DNA of 64,000 bases, from contig DATAKL010000058.1 of assembly GCA_036261625.1 (NCBI GenBank), forward strand, positions 62,001-126,000, given 5' to 3'. Positions 15,227 to 23,517 of the stretch are shown piece after piece. Each line of letters begins with the position of its first letter. Position 1 is the first letter of the stretch. Both the position numbers and the translations under genes were made by a program. This DNA comes from JAAXKN01 sp036261625 (GTDB taxonomy: Bacteria; Bacteroidota; Ignavibacteria; Ignavibacteriales; SURF-24). A model generated the notes under the pieces. The model did no database searches, had not been told where the DNA came from, and saw only the letters and a program-made list of their open reading frames with translations.

Positions 15227-16077
15227 AAATCGGCCTTTATGACGTAGACGGCAAAAAGCCGAACCTGGCTTTAATGAAGTTATCGGCTTACCATAAGGCC
15301 AAAGGGGACACAACAAGTTTCTTTTCCCCATTATGGAGGTACGACCTTATTTATGCCTCCAAGGTATTTACTTCCAGTTTTGAGCCGGATTATATGTTTT
15401 CATGCGAGGTAATTAGAGGCGGAAGCGGTTATGATCTTCAATCGAGGCTGCCGGATGAAGTTGAATACCAGTACCCGGACTACGATCTTTATAATTGTGA
15501 TTATGCAATGGGTTTTACTACCAGGGGATGCATACGGAAGTGCCCGTTCTGCATAGTACACGAAAAAGAGGGAAAGATAAGGGAAGTTGGGGACATTTAT
15601 TCCTTCTGGAACGGCCAGAAGAGGCTAATGCTTCTGGATAATAACCTTACATCTCTACCTGAGCACTTTGAGAAGATCTGTAAGCAACTGATAAAAGAGA
15701 AGATTGAGGTTGATTTTTCACAAGGTCTGGACATAAGGCTTATTGATGAGGATAAGGCGAAGCTCCTGAAGAAGGTAAAACAGTGGAAAAGAATTCACTT
15801 TGCCTTTGACCATGTTAAGCTTGAAGGGGCAGTAAGGCGCGGCATGGAAATTCTTAAAAAGCATATCCACCCAGACAGGGTTATGTTCTACGTTCTTATC
15901 GGATATGATTCAACACCTGAAGAGGACCTTTACAGGGTTGAACTTTTGCGATCACTGGGGACCAAGCCCTTTGTTATGCCTTACAACAGGAAAGATCCTT
16001 ACCAGAGGAAGTTTGCCAGGTATTGCAACCATAAGGCAATATTTAATTCAGTAAAATGGAAAGATTACAGGGGATAA
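15223..16077 (+). CDS. Radical SAM protein
   Basis: 284 aa from the ATG of an ATGA overlap (an upstream GTG/ATG at 15187 would overlap further). The cluster motif is C103-I-R-K-C107-P-F-C110 within GFTTRGC. It is followed by LLDNNLTSLPEH, QGLDIRLIDEDKA and FAFDHVKLE, which are the radical SAM barrel strands. The N-terminus (IGLYDVDGKKPNLALMKLSA) looks like a remnant B12-binding-type fold. Substrate unknown. It is the second clear radical SAM enzyme in the window. Confidence 0.8.
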   Translation: MKIGLYDVDGKKPNLALMKLSAYHKAKGDTTSFFSPLWRYDLIYASKVFTSSFEPDYMFSCEVIRGGSGYDLQSRLPDEVEYQYPDYDLYNCDYAMGFTTRGCIRKCPFCIVHEKEGKIREVGDIYSFWNGQKRLMLLDNNLTSLPEHFEKICKQLIKEKIEVDFSQGLDIRLIDEDKAKLLKKVKQWKRIHFAFDHVKLEGAVRRGMEILKKHIHPDRVMFYVLIGYDSTPEEDLYRVELLRSLGTKPFVMPYNRKDPYQRKFARYCNHKAIFNSVKWKDYRG

Positions 16078-16079
16078 AT

Positions 16080-16469
16080 ATGGACTGGGAAGAAATAATT
16101 AAATCTTACCCTACAGCATGGGAATTGTTTGGGGACTATGTATACCACACGATAGGGAATTTTAACGTAGAACTCCCCGAAGCCTTTAACAGTGAGTATG
16201 TAAATTTCTGGATTTCAGATAATCCTTCGGGTGGAAAAGTAACTGTTCACTATAGAAAGCTATTTGATTTCTTTGACGGGCAGGGAATTCGGGTTGTGGT
16301 TGTTAATGGCTGGAAAGACGGGAAAATGTTCTGGATCTTCAGAATAAGCGGAAAGGGATATTTTATAATTCGCCGCTCCGAAGAATATTCAATCCGCATC
16401 GAAGCCGAAGAAAGCGCATTTATGAAAGCCTTTGAAGTACTCGAAGAAAGGCTGAGGAAGGGAAAATAA
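16080..16469 (+). CDS. Hypothetical protein
   Basis: 129 aa from ATG 16080, preceded by AGGGGA; an in-frame ATG at 16056 would overlap the previous gene. It is aromatic-rich with an apparent beta sheet (VTVHYRKLFDFFD, RVVVVNGWK, FWIFRISGKGYFIIRR) and a C-terminal helix. No family is recognised. It precedes the repeat block before the terminase. Confidence 0.5.
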   Translation: MDWEEIIKSYPTAWELFGDYVYHTIGNFNVELPEAFNSEYVNFWISDNPSGGKVTVHYRKLFDFFDGQGIRVVVVNGWKDGKMFWIFRISGKGYFIIRRSEEYSIRIEAEESAFMKAFEVLEERLRKGK

Positions 16470-16521
16470 CAGTAACAGTAACACCCGTAACAGTAACAGT
16501 AACACTTCTGTTACTGTTACT
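16470..16521 (+). repeat. GTAACA hexamer repeats with a 13-bp hairpin upstream of terminase
   Basis: Two GTAACA hexamers (16472-16483), a CCC spacer and three more GTAACA hexamers (16487-16504) are followed by the loop CTTC and the inverse TGTTACTGTTACT (16509-16521). The second group pairs perfectly with the inverse over 13 bp and is followed by TTAAAA. The first group could pair with the same inverse arm instead, so two exclusive hairpins are possible. Position directly before the small terminase suggests a terminator, attenuator or terminase-binding site. Confidence 0.75.
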
Positions 16522-16553
16522 TTAAAACGGGACAAAAACAGCGGTAAAAGTTT

Positions 16554-17315
16554 ATGAAAGTAAATTATAATGAAGAGGAAATAGCCAAAAAGCACTACGA
16601 GGAAGGCCGAAGCGTCCGGCAGCTTGCTCAGGACTATGAGTGCAGCACGACCCCAATTGTACGAATTCTGAAGAAATTCGAGGGAAAATACTCCAAAGGG
16701 AGCGTGGAGGTAATTAAGAGGGAAAGTCCTAAAAAGACAATTTCACGCAGGGAGGAAAAAAGAAGGCGGGACCTGGCAAAAAGCGCAATTAACACTACGA
16801 TCATCAAAAAAAGCGAAATTATTGTAAATAATGTTATCGAAGTTTTGTCCGGCATAAAATACTGCATCACCAACCTTGAAGAGATACAGTCCGAGCAGAA
16901 GGAGAAAAGCGACGAGGTAGTAAAGAACTTAGAAGATCTTCTGGATATGGTTGAGAAATACATTAAGCTGCCCAACGATGAAAAGGGGAAGGAAAAAGAG
17001 AGCATTATAAAAGCGATCTTCAAGACAATAGCCGATGCCGGAAACTTCTACGCACGCGATATGCTCAGAATTAAGGCTATTGGGGAGCTCCGCGAGCAGT
17101 TTAATACATACATGAAATTCCAGGTGGATATTAAGGCCTTTTCGGAGGTTAAGACTATTTTAGATGCATTTTTCTTTGGACTGGAGGTACTAACAGATGA
17201 ACAATATATCAGATACAGAAACAAAGTTACTTCAATTGCCCCCGCAACTGCAGGACTATTCAGTACCTACGAAGAGGGACTGGAAACAAACCCCAGCAGC
17301 GATAATAACGAGTAA
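16554..17315 (+). CDS. Putative terminase small subunit
   Basis: 253 aa. The first 45 residues are a helix-turn-helix (EEIAKKHYEEGRSVRQLAQDY then STTPIVRILKKF), followed by a basic segment and long helices up to about residue 215. It directly precedes and overlaps the large terminase, which is the usual place of the DNA-recognising small subunit. The helical middle would mediate ring assembly. Assignment rests on position and fold type rather than on a specific family match. Confidence 0.6.
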   Translation: MKVNYNEEEIAKKHYEEGRSVRQLAQDYECSTTPIVRILKKFEGKYSKGSVEVIKRESPKKTISRREEKRRRDLAKSAINTTIIKKSEIIVNNVIEVLSGIKYCITNLEEIQSEQKEKSDEVVKNLEDLLDMVEKYIKLPNDEKGKEKESIIKAIFKTIADAGNFYARDMLRIKAIGELREQFNTYMKFQVDIKAFSEVKTILDAFFFGLEVLTDEQYIRYRNKVTSIAPATAGLFSTYEEGLETNPSSDNNE

Positions 17316-19170
17316 AAACAGCGATTTCAGGCGGGAAGTTGGGGAGGTAGCAGACATTCTTTCCTTTAACAGGGAATTCTTAGGCCGTACCCCGAGTCCC
17401 AAGCAGAAAGAGTGTTATCTTGCTGCCTGGGGAGATAAGGGGGGCGAGTGGAGCACAGAGTACCATGAAATCGTACTGCTTGTAGGCATGAAGGGGGGCA
17501 AGAACCTTTGGGCTGAAGGTGACGTATCGTATGCGAGCTATTTTATTTCCAGCCTTAGAGACCCACACGAATACTTTACAAAGATAACGGGCTCATTACT
17601 GCGCTATCCGCCGGAAAAGACCTTTGACATGGTAAATGTATCTATGGTGGATGAGACACAGGCAAAGAGGGCATTTTTCGACAGTGTTAAAAACGTGCTT
17701 ATGCTGACCAAAGATCCCAGAACAGGGGATAACTGGTTTGAAAGATACGCAGGGTTGGATTTGAGGGAAACCTTCGGTGATGTAAAGGCAAAGGAAATTA
17801 TATTCCCCCAGAGGCAAAGAGGTGTGGGAAATATAAGACTTCTAAGCTTTAACAGCACCAAAAAGGCACCTGAAGGAGTACATATATTAAGGTTTTACTC
17901 GGATGAATTATCAAGGGCAGACACCAAGGCCACGTATAAAGAGGCCGTAGGTCTGCATGAACTGGGGCTCAGCAACACAAGGGCAAGCTTCCCTAACAGG
18001 GTTGGGAAGGTAATTGGCTGGTCTTATCCAAACGCAACAGATTTCGATCTTACAAATGAGAGGTACGAACTGTCCTTCAAGGTAAAATCTATTTTTGGCA
18101 TTAAATGTTCAACCTTTGAGTTTAACCCGTCGAGAACGCGTGAGATGTTCCAGGATGCTTATGACGCAGACCCAATATCAGCCAAAAGAATCTATGAGTG
18201 CATAAAAAGCACTTCAGCGCAGAACTTCTACCAGCCTTACGTTGACAAGATCCGGGAGGCCATTGACGTGAGCGTTAAAAACCGCGTAACATACCGCCAG
18301 ACAGCGGTGAATAAGGAGGCCAAGGGGAAGGTCTACCAGTTTACGAGCGTTGAAATTCTGGGACTCCTGGGGGATAACAGGGTGCGCTGCTTTGCCGCGG
18401 ATAACTCCATAAACAAGGACCGCTTTGTTATTGCCGGTGGCTACAACGAGGTAATAAACCCCATGAAGTACACCATATTTACAGAGGATAAGCAGGAAAT
18501 ACTTACCACCAATTACAAGCCGGTAATTGACGTTCTTATTGTAATTGAACCTTTGCCGGGAAAGCCTATTGATTACATAGTAGTTGGGGAAATATATGAG
18601 CAGTTGCTTAAAAACTTCCCGAACACGCAAAGCATAAACAGTGATCACTTCCAGAACGAGAAACTACGCCAGGAGGTAATAAGTAAAGGGGTAAGGGCCG
18701 AAACCTTCTTCTTTAGTAACCAGATGCAGGTAAGATTGTATAAAAAGCTGAGGGCCCAGGTATGGAATAATAACCTGGCAATATGCGAAGATCACCATAA
18801 ATTCCGCTTTAATAACGCAAAGGATATGAGCCTATCTGACTTGTGGATATGGGAGAATGAACACCTGACGTTAGAAAATAACAAAATTGACCACCCGGAC
18901 AACGGCAGCAAGGACGTGGCGGACCCGGTAGCAATAGTAGTAAACGACCTATTGGCTTTGGAGGCCGCAGGGGTAAATGAGGACATAAACCTGCTGACAG
19001 AAACAAAGCTAAAACAGTTATGCGAACTCTTCATGCAGGAAAAGTACAAGCTAATACAGCTCGATATGCCGGAGCGTGAAATGCTCCCCATACTGGCTGA
19101 ACGCCTGCAGCTGGATGAAATGAACATTGAGAAGCTTGCCCGGTTCGTAAAAGAAAACTATAACTACTAA
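17197..19170 (+). CDS. terL: Terminase large subunit
   Basis: 657 aa; GGAGG at 17183-17187 supports ATG 17197, giving a 119-base out-of-frame overlap with the small subunit. ATPase: Walker A G97-M-K-G-G-K102-N, Walker B ending in FYSD236-E237. Nuclease (RNase H-like): an acidic strand in VIDVLIVIEP, SD483HF, and a final KD573VAD576P motif. It packages DNA into the prohead through the portal at 25176. Length and domain order are usual for phage TerL. The C-terminal 60 residues form a helical extension. Confidence 0.88.
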   Translation: MNNISDTETKLLQLPPQLQDYSVPTKRDWKQTPAAIITSKNSDFRREVGEVADILSFNREFLGRTPSPKQKECYLAAWGDKGGEWSTEYHEIVLLVGMKGGKNLWAEGDVSYASYFISSLRDPHEYFTKITGSLLRYPPEKTFDMVNVSMVDETQAKRAFFDSVKNVLMLTKDPRTGDNWFERYAGLDLRETFGDVKAKEIIFPQRQRGVGNIRLLSFNSTKKAPEGVHILRFYSDELSRADTKATYKEAVGLHELGLSNTRASFPNRVGKVIGWSYPNATDFDLTNERYELSFKVKSIFGIKCSTFEFNPSRTREMFQDAYDADPISAKRIYECIKSTSAQNFYQPYVDKIREAIDVSVKNRVTYRQTAVNKEAKGKVYQFTSVEILGLLGDNRVRCFAADNSINKDRFVIAGGYNEVINPMKYTIFTEDKQEILTTNYKPVIDVLIVIEPLPGKPIDYIVVGEIYEQLLKNFPNTQSINSDHFQNEKLRQEVISKGVRAETFFFSNQMQVRLYKKLRAQVWNNNLAICEDHHKFRFNNAKDMSLSDLWIWENEHLTLENNKIDHPDNGSKDVADPVAIVVNDLLALEAAGVNEDINLLTETKLKQLCELFMQEKYKLIQLDMPEREMLPILAERLQLDEMNIEKLARFVKENYNY

Positions 19171-19189
19171 AAAATAATTTAGATTTTGT

Positions 19190-19250
19190 TTGACATAATC
19201 CAAAAAATGTACTAAGTTATTACCCATTAACGGGCTATATTAGACAATAA
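19190..19250 (+). promoter_or_regulatory. Promoter plus GGC-type inverted repeat, second copy
   Basis: TTGACA (19190-19195) then 17 bases to TAAGTT, followed by ATTACCCATTAACGGGC (19219-19235) and TATATTAGACAATA. It matches 541-600 closely, including TTGACATAATC, AATGTA and TATTAGACAATA. It stands between the terminase stop and the small gene at 19268 and presumably drives the clamp region. Confidence 0.6.
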
Positions 19251-19267
19251 AACACGCGGAGGAAAGT

Positions 19268-19429
19268 ATGTTATTCATGTTCCTTTATTTAGCGGTTTTT
19301 GTTCTTTGGATAGTAATTGAGTTTACCACGGCACCCAGGGGATATGAAGATCCCGAAAAGGGGTTCTGTTATGGTATCAGTCCGGAAGAAAAGATTTACA
19401 TGGAGCAGTTAGAAAAACGAAAGAATTAA
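19268..19429 (+). CDS. Small membrane protein
   Basis: 53 aa with GGAGGAAAG before the ATG. Residues 2-18 (LFMFLYLAVFVLWIVIE) are a membrane helix; the rest is polar and acidic and would face the cytoplasm or periplasm. It is the first gene after the promoter at 19190. Too short for family assignment. Confidence 0.55.
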   Translation: MLFMFLYLAVFVLWIVIEFTTAPRGYEDPEKGFCYGISPEEKIYMEQLEKRKN

Positions 19430-19448
19430 AACAGGGAGATAACACAAA

Positions 19449-20525
19449 ATGCTTTTACTGAAAAGTGAACTTGAACGGGCACTCAGGGCAACAAAAAGAA
19501 ATTTAGGAAGTGCCATAGCAGTACACATACTTGGAACCTATCTATTTAAAGAATCAAAAGACACACTTACCATAAGAACCGGAAACCTAACCAGTTCAAC
19601 CAAAACAACAATCAAAATCGGCCAGGGGGAAGAAAAAGAATACTGCGTACCGGCAAGGCTCTATGATCTTTTATCCTTATTACCCGACTTGATGCTGAAT
19701 GTAAGAAACGAAGGGGGGAAGCTTGTTATTAGACACGGGAAAAGCGAGTACAGGCTTCCCATTTTATCCGGGGATGAATTTCCGGCAGATATAGAGAAAG
19801 ACCCCGCACAGTTTGAAATTGAACTGGAAGCAAAGGACTACCTGGATAAGCTACAGACCGTGGAGGTTGCAGCGGCAAAGGCAAAAGACGACGCGAGGGG
19901 CTTTGACGCACTTTATTATGAGATCATTGACAATCAGATGGTCCTTACGGCTACAGACACGATGATTCTTTCCACTACAAACATATCCCAGAAGTACCCG
20001 GTTGAAACTGTAAACGCTATTGTAACTAAGGAAAGCTCCGACATATTAAAGGCGGTCCTCCTGGAGGCTAAAGACGAACGTGTTACGCTCAGAATAGCCA
20101 GTAAGACAGTCGAGCTTGAAACACCGGGCGTAACATTCATAACCTTAAAATCTTCCACAAAAGTTTATCCCGATTACAGGAAGGTAATACCGCAGCTCAA
20201 CAACATAATGTTCACCATTGACCGCGAAAAGCTTCTGGAGGTCCTTTCAAGGCTAATCCGCATAAATGAGAGAAAACAGGTAAAGTTCACTATGAAGGGA
20301 AATAGCGTTATTGTCTCAGGCTATGAGATCGGGGAGGAAAAGATTCCGGGGACACTTGAAGGGGCCAGTGAGTTTGAATTCTACGCCAATCCCGAGAAGA
20401 TGAAGCTTGTAATGATGACGCACAAGAAGCCGGAGGTAACAATAAGGCTTAAGGAGGCGCATAAGCCGATACTTATTGTTGACGATCACCTTTCGCTTAT
20501 TATGCCGGTAAGGGGCGAAGCATGA
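19449..20525 (+). CDS. dnaN: Sliding clamp (DNA polymerase III beta-like)
   Basis: 358 aa, close to the usual beta-clamp length. Three repeats of the clamp fold can be followed: residues 1-118 (with YRLPILSGDEFP), 122-240 (with DARGFDALYYEI and ATDTMILST) and 245-358, ending in LIMPVRG, which resembles the terminal MPMR(L) of clamps. It tethers a polymerase and other proteins to DNA. Encoding an own clamp is unusual for phages of this size but known. It overlaps the next gene by 4 bases. Confidence 0.82.
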   Translation: MLLLKSELERALRATKRNLGSAIAVHILGTYLFKESKDTLTIRTGNLTSSTKTTIKIGQGEEKEYCVPARLYDLLSLLPDLMLNVRNEGGKLVIRHGKSEYRLPILSGDEFPADIEKDPAQFEIELEAKDYLDKLQTVEVAAAKAKDDARGFDALYYEIIDNQMVLTATDTMILSTTNISQKYPVETVNAIVTKESSDILKAVLLEAKDERVTLRIASKTVELETPGVTFITLKSSTKVYPDYRKVIPQLNNIMFTIDREKLLEVLSRLIRINERKQVKFTMKGNSVIVSGYEIGEEKIPGTLEGASEFEFYANPEKMKLVMMTHKKPEVTIRLKEAHKPILIVDDHLSLIMPVRGEA

Positions 20526-21067
20526 TACCGGAACTTGAACAGGACATAAAGCAGGATTTCAGGGAAATGAACCGCACGGGATTGATCGACAAGGAGATCA
20601 TCCCGCAGCTGGCAGAACAATACGGGCTCAGTGAGGCCACAATTAAGAAGGTTGCGGCAAAGGTTAAGACAAGGTTCTACCGCTGCAAGTATGAAGGCTG
20701 CGGAGTGCTGCATGAGGAAGGGAGTAAGAGGACCAGCCCGGAATTTACGGACTATTGCGCGAAGCATCGCCTGACACAGAATAAGCACAGGCGGGGTGAA
20801 AAGGTAATAATCAAGATCCCACAGGGAACCCGCGCACAGAGGGCTAAAAGAGCCAGCCAGGAAAAGGAGCCGAAGAAAGTAAAATACAACCCCCATAAGT
20901 GCCACGAGAACTGCGGCCCCGAATTCGAGTACGAGCGCGAGAGTTACACATGCCGGAATTGCACAATTCAGTGGCCCCCGAGGAAGGAGAAGGTAAGACA
21001 GGTAATGGAATACGGCAAGATTGCACCGAAGGTTGTTGTAGCAGCCTACAGGAATGGGAATTACTAA
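20522..21067 (+). CDS. Zinc-binding hypothetical protein, HTH-like N-terminus
   Basis: 181 aa, ATGA overlap with the clamp. The first 50 residues (LIDKEIIPQLAEQYGLSEATIKKVAAK) look like a helix-turn-helix. Cysteines at YRCKYEGC with DYCAKH, and at KCHENC with YTCRNC, give two possible zinc sites. The linker between them is very basic (RAQRAKRASQEKEPKK). DNA or RNA binding is likely; the role is unknown. Co-translation with the clamp hints at replication or late transcription. Confidence 0.55.
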   Translation: MIPELEQDIKQDFREMNRTGLIDKEIIPQLAEQYGLSEATIKKVAAKVKTRFYRCKYEGCGVLHEEGSKRTSPEFTDYCAKHRLTQNKHRRGEKVIIKIPQGTRAQRAKRASQEKEPKKVKYNPHKCHENCGPEFEYERESYTCRNCTIQWPPRKEKVRQVMEYGKIAPKVVVAAYRNGNY

Positions 21068-21096
21068 TTGTTTTTAATATAAGGGAGGATTAAAAA

Positions 21097-21612
21097 TTGA
21101 AAGCTTTCAATTTCAAAGAGTATCAGGAACAGGCGCGCGAAACGGCACAGTACCCAATTATAGGGCACGGAGTAATTTACCCGATTTTAGGCTTAGTGGG
21201 TGAATTAGGGGAACTGATGACCGCAATAGAAACCCGCAAACGCAGAGATGGTAGCCGAGAAGGGATCATGAAGGAAGCCGGTGATGTATTGTGGTATATA
21301 GCTAACCTGGCCTATGAGTTGGAAGTTGAGATTAAGGAAGTGCAGGTACCGGAAGAGTTTAAGGTTACAGATTATATGTTAGATCGTACGATAATGGCCT
21401 ACGCGGAACACGCAAAGAAAGTATTCAGGGATCACCACGGGTTATTTACCCGGTATGAAGAAGAAGAACATATTTCTAAAATTCTTCACAGCTATTGCGC
21501 GTTTCTTTACGCATGGCGCCTGGATATTGAGGAAGTCGCAAGGATGAATATTGAGAAGCTGAGGGACAGGAAAGAGCGCGGTGTAATTCAGGGCTCAGGA
21601 GATAACAGGTAA
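21097..21612 (+). CDS. MazG-like nucleotide pyrophosphohydrolase
   Basis: 171 aa from a TTG with GGGAGG upstream. The metal-binding pattern is present: G-E-L-G-E-L (ExxE), then KEAGDVLWY (ExxD) about 35 residues later. MazG-type enzymes hydrolyse NTPs or dNTPs to monophosphates and in phages may also affect (p)ppGpp levels. The C-terminal half is helical and longer than in minimal MazG proteins. It fits with the HD phosphohydrolase at 4309. Confidence 0.78.
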   Translation: MKAFNFKEYQEQARETAQYPIIGHGVIYPILGLVGELGELMTAIETRKRRDGSREGIMKEAGDVLWYIANLAYELEVEIKEVQVPEEFKVTDYMLDRTIMAYAEHAKKVFRDHHGLFTRYEEEEHISKILHSYCAFLYAWRLDIEEVARMNIEKLRDRKERGVIQGSGDNR

Positions 21613-21800
21613 TGACAGACATTATGATGGTGCTAATATTCATCCTTTGCATGTACATGTTAGCTTATATAGCTAACTACGTCAGCAGGAAAATCCAATC
21701 TACCCTGAGCATGGATCAGGATAGAGACAGCCAGCAGGGGTTTGGTGAGCAGGAGAGAACAAAACAATCAACTAAATTCCCAACAAATAAAACGGAATAA
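21612..21800 (+). CDS. Small single-pass membrane protein
   Basis: 62 aa, TAATG overlap with the MazG-like gene. Residues 4-24 (IMMVLIFILCMYMLAYIANYV) are a membrane helix; the rest is polar and Gln/Lys-rich. No family is recognised. Confidence 0.5.
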   Translation: MTDIMMVLIFILCMYMLAYIANYVSRKIQSTLSMDQDRDSQQGFGEQERTKQSTKFPTNKTE

Positions 21801-21805
21801 AAGCT

Positions 21806-22222
21806 ATGACATCGAAGAACACATTAAAACTTCTTTTAGCTTTAGCCTTTATTGTTTTATTAACCGCTTTTATGCCTCCCGTTCAGAAGGTTCTGAATAA
21901 GGGGGACGCGCCTCCAGGCTTGCAGGCTCAGGTAATTACTCCTGCAGTAGCAACCGTGCCGGAGGTGGAGCGGTTAACAATTAACAATTATGAAAAGGCA
22001 GCAGTGCAGAGGACGGACTCACATTTTATTCCGGCCCAGGCACAAGGAAAATCCTATAGTCATTATGAAGTATTGCCGGTCAAAGACCAAACAGTCGACT
22101 TATTGGAGGGTACACACCTGAAATATCCGATATGCAAGGCTTCTAACGACTATAGATTGACGCATTATAATAACTATGACCAGGAGAAGGATTACGTAAT
22201 TCCTAACTCAAAGGTTATGTGA
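21806..22222 (+). CDS. Exported or membrane-anchored hypothetical protein
   Basis: 138 aa. A basic start (TSKNTLK) and the hydrophobic stretch LLLALAFIVLLTAF look like a signal peptide or anchor; a cleavage site is uncertain. The remainder is a polar domain with no motif. It ends the unit before the hairpin at 22291. A cell-envelope role is inferred only from the leader. Confidence 0.5.
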   Translation: MTSKNTLKLLLALAFIVLLTAFMPPVQKVLNKGDAPPGLQAQVITPAVATVPEVERLTINNYEKAAVQRTDSHFIPAQAQGKSYSHYEVLPVKDQTVDLLEGTHLKYPICKASNDYRLTHYNNYDQEKDYVIPNSKVM

Positions 22223-22290
22223 AGGCCCCAGAAATAACATAATTCACCGTAAATCTGCAAAATAAATTAAATCTTAATAAGAAGTGCTTT

Positions 22291-22322
22291 GAAAGGCGGA
22301 AGTTGGCAAGCCTCCGCCTTTC
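22291..22322 (+). terminator. Perfect 10-bp hairpin
   Basis: GAAAGGCGGA (22291-22300) and TCCGCCTTTC (22313-22322) pair perfectly around a 12-base loop, followed by AGTAAAAAC. It lies between the exported-protein gene and the gene at 22345 and probably ends or tunes the transcript. Its presence argues against the in-frame TTG at 22303 as a start. Confidence 0.55.
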
Positions 22323-22344
22323 AGTAAAAACAAGTGAGGTAAAT

Positions 22345-22632
22345 ATGCCGGAAAACACTAGGGAAATGCCGTGCTACAGATGCCATAAAGAGGTACACGC
22401 GCTTAAAATAAAATCAATTGATATTGACCCGAAACCTGCAGATGGGCCGGACCTATACCCCGGGGCTACGATAACACCGGAAGAAGAAGGCTACGCTCCT
22501 ATTCATGTAAGTTTTGAGTACCTAGTAAAACACAGTCCGAAGGTTGGAGGCTACTTTGTAGTTTATGCAGACGGATACCAGAGCTATAGTCCAGCACTGG
22601 CTTTTGAGAACGGATATACGAGGATAAACTGA
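22345..22632 (+). CDS. Hypothetical protein
   Basis: 95 aa from ATG 22345 with GAGG upstream; a TTG at 22303 would fall within the hairpin. CYRCHKEVHALK near the N-terminus is a possible half zinc site, and the central and C-terminal parts contain repeated Tyr/Gly-rich beta strands (GGYFVVYADGYQSYS). The function is unknown. Confidence 0.5.
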   Translation: MPENTREMPCYRCHKEVHALKIKSIDIDPKPADGPDLYPGATITPEEEGYAPIHVSFEYLVKHSPKVGGYFVVYADGYQSYSPALAFENGYTRIN

Positions 22633-22633
22633 T

Positions 22634-22882
22634 ATGGGTAGAGAAAACAAATTGTGTCCGGTACTGCCCCAAAGCAAGAAGGTGATCAGGATAAACGAAG
22701 GTGAAGTAATTCCCGCGGGAGCCAGGTATCTTAACACGATAATTTATCAGGGTAAAATTATCAGTCTCTATGAGGTTGATATTGATGTTCTGGAAGAAAA
22801 ACAACATAAAGCCTATGAATGGGGCAATAGCGCACCCGTTGAGACAATTTCTAAGATAATAAATCAGGACATGGAGAAATAA
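22634..22882 (+). CDS. Hypothetical protein
   Basis: 82 aa, one base after the upstream stop. Mixed alpha/beta, with EGEVIPAGARYL and IIYQGKIISLYEVD strands. No family is recognised. Confidence 0.45.
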   Translation: MGRENKLCPVLPQSKKVIRINEGEVIPAGARYLNTIIYQGKIISLYEVDIDVLEEKQHKAYEWGNSAPVETISKIINQDMEK

Positions 22883-23254
22883 ATGGCTGCTTTAATCGGG
22901 TTCGGGTTCCTTTTAGTCTGGGTATCAGTTATCGGTACCCATGCGGTTATGAGGGGCAAACTGGATTTATTGGAAGAAATGCCTTTCAGGAGTGAAGTTA
23001 TTCTTGAGCCGAAGGCGCCGGTTAAGATTTCCAGAAGCTTCAGAATTGAAGATATAAGGATTGCGCGCTGCAGAAATGTAAAAGAAATGATGCAGGGCTA
23101 TATGAGGAATGTTTTAATCCAAATGGCGGAAGAAGCGTTAAATAATGGCCTTATTCAGGTAAGAGCCTGGGGGCATTATCCGAGCGATTCTACACAATAC
23201 GACGTAACAATGGCCTTAGTTAGACCACCGGAGGGAAAACCGTATGAATATTAA
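22883..23254 (+). CDS. Hypothetical protein with N-terminal membrane helix
   Basis: 123 aa, starting directly after the upstream TAA. Residues 2-21 (AALIGFGFLLVWVSVIGTHA) are a membrane helix; the remaining 100 residues form a soluble alpha/beta domain (VRAWGHYPSDSTQYDVTMALV). Overlaps the next gene by 11 bases. Confidence 0.5.
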   Translation: MAALIGFGFLLVWVSVIGTHAVMRGKLDLLEEMPFRSEVILEPKAPVKISRSFRIEDIRIARCRNVKEMMQGYMRNVLIQMAEEALNNGLIQVRAWGHYPSDSTQYDVTMALVRPPEGKPYEY

Positions 23255-23486
23255 ACCTACTGAGGGCCTGAAGAAAGCCGCGGATAGGTTACTTAGTTCA
23301 GTTTACCGGTACTGGAAAAAGTTCCGGAAAGAGTCTGGACTTATTAGCCCGGGGGACGTTATATGGATTGACGACGAAGAACACCGTACAATTGTTGTAA
23401 TGGCCTCATTCAGGGAAAGGGAGCGCCTTATGAAATGGATCGAGGAAGAGGAAAAGATTTACCAGAAAAAATATGAACAATTTTAA
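23244..23486 (+). CDS. Small hypothetical protein
   Basis: 80 aa. Basic N-terminal helices, a short beta unit (GDVIWIDDEEHRTIVVMA) and a charged C-terminal helix rich in Arg, Glu and Lys. No family is recognised. Confidence 0.45.
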   Translation: MNIKPTEGLKKAADRLLSSVYRYWKKFRKESGLISPGDVIWIDDEEHRTIVVMASFRERERLMKWIEEEEKIYQKKYEQF

Positions 23487-23517
23487 TAAACAGCATCTAA
23501 ACTAAAGAGGGAAATAA

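Noticed and set aside
16470..16521. Possible CRISPR-like array from the GTAACA repeats
   Set aside because: Units are only 6 bases in direct tandem without spacers and no cas genes are present.
22303..22344. TTG 22303 as the start of the 22345 gene
   Set aside because: This stretch is part of the perfect 10-bp hairpin, and ATG 22345 has a proper GAGG upstream.
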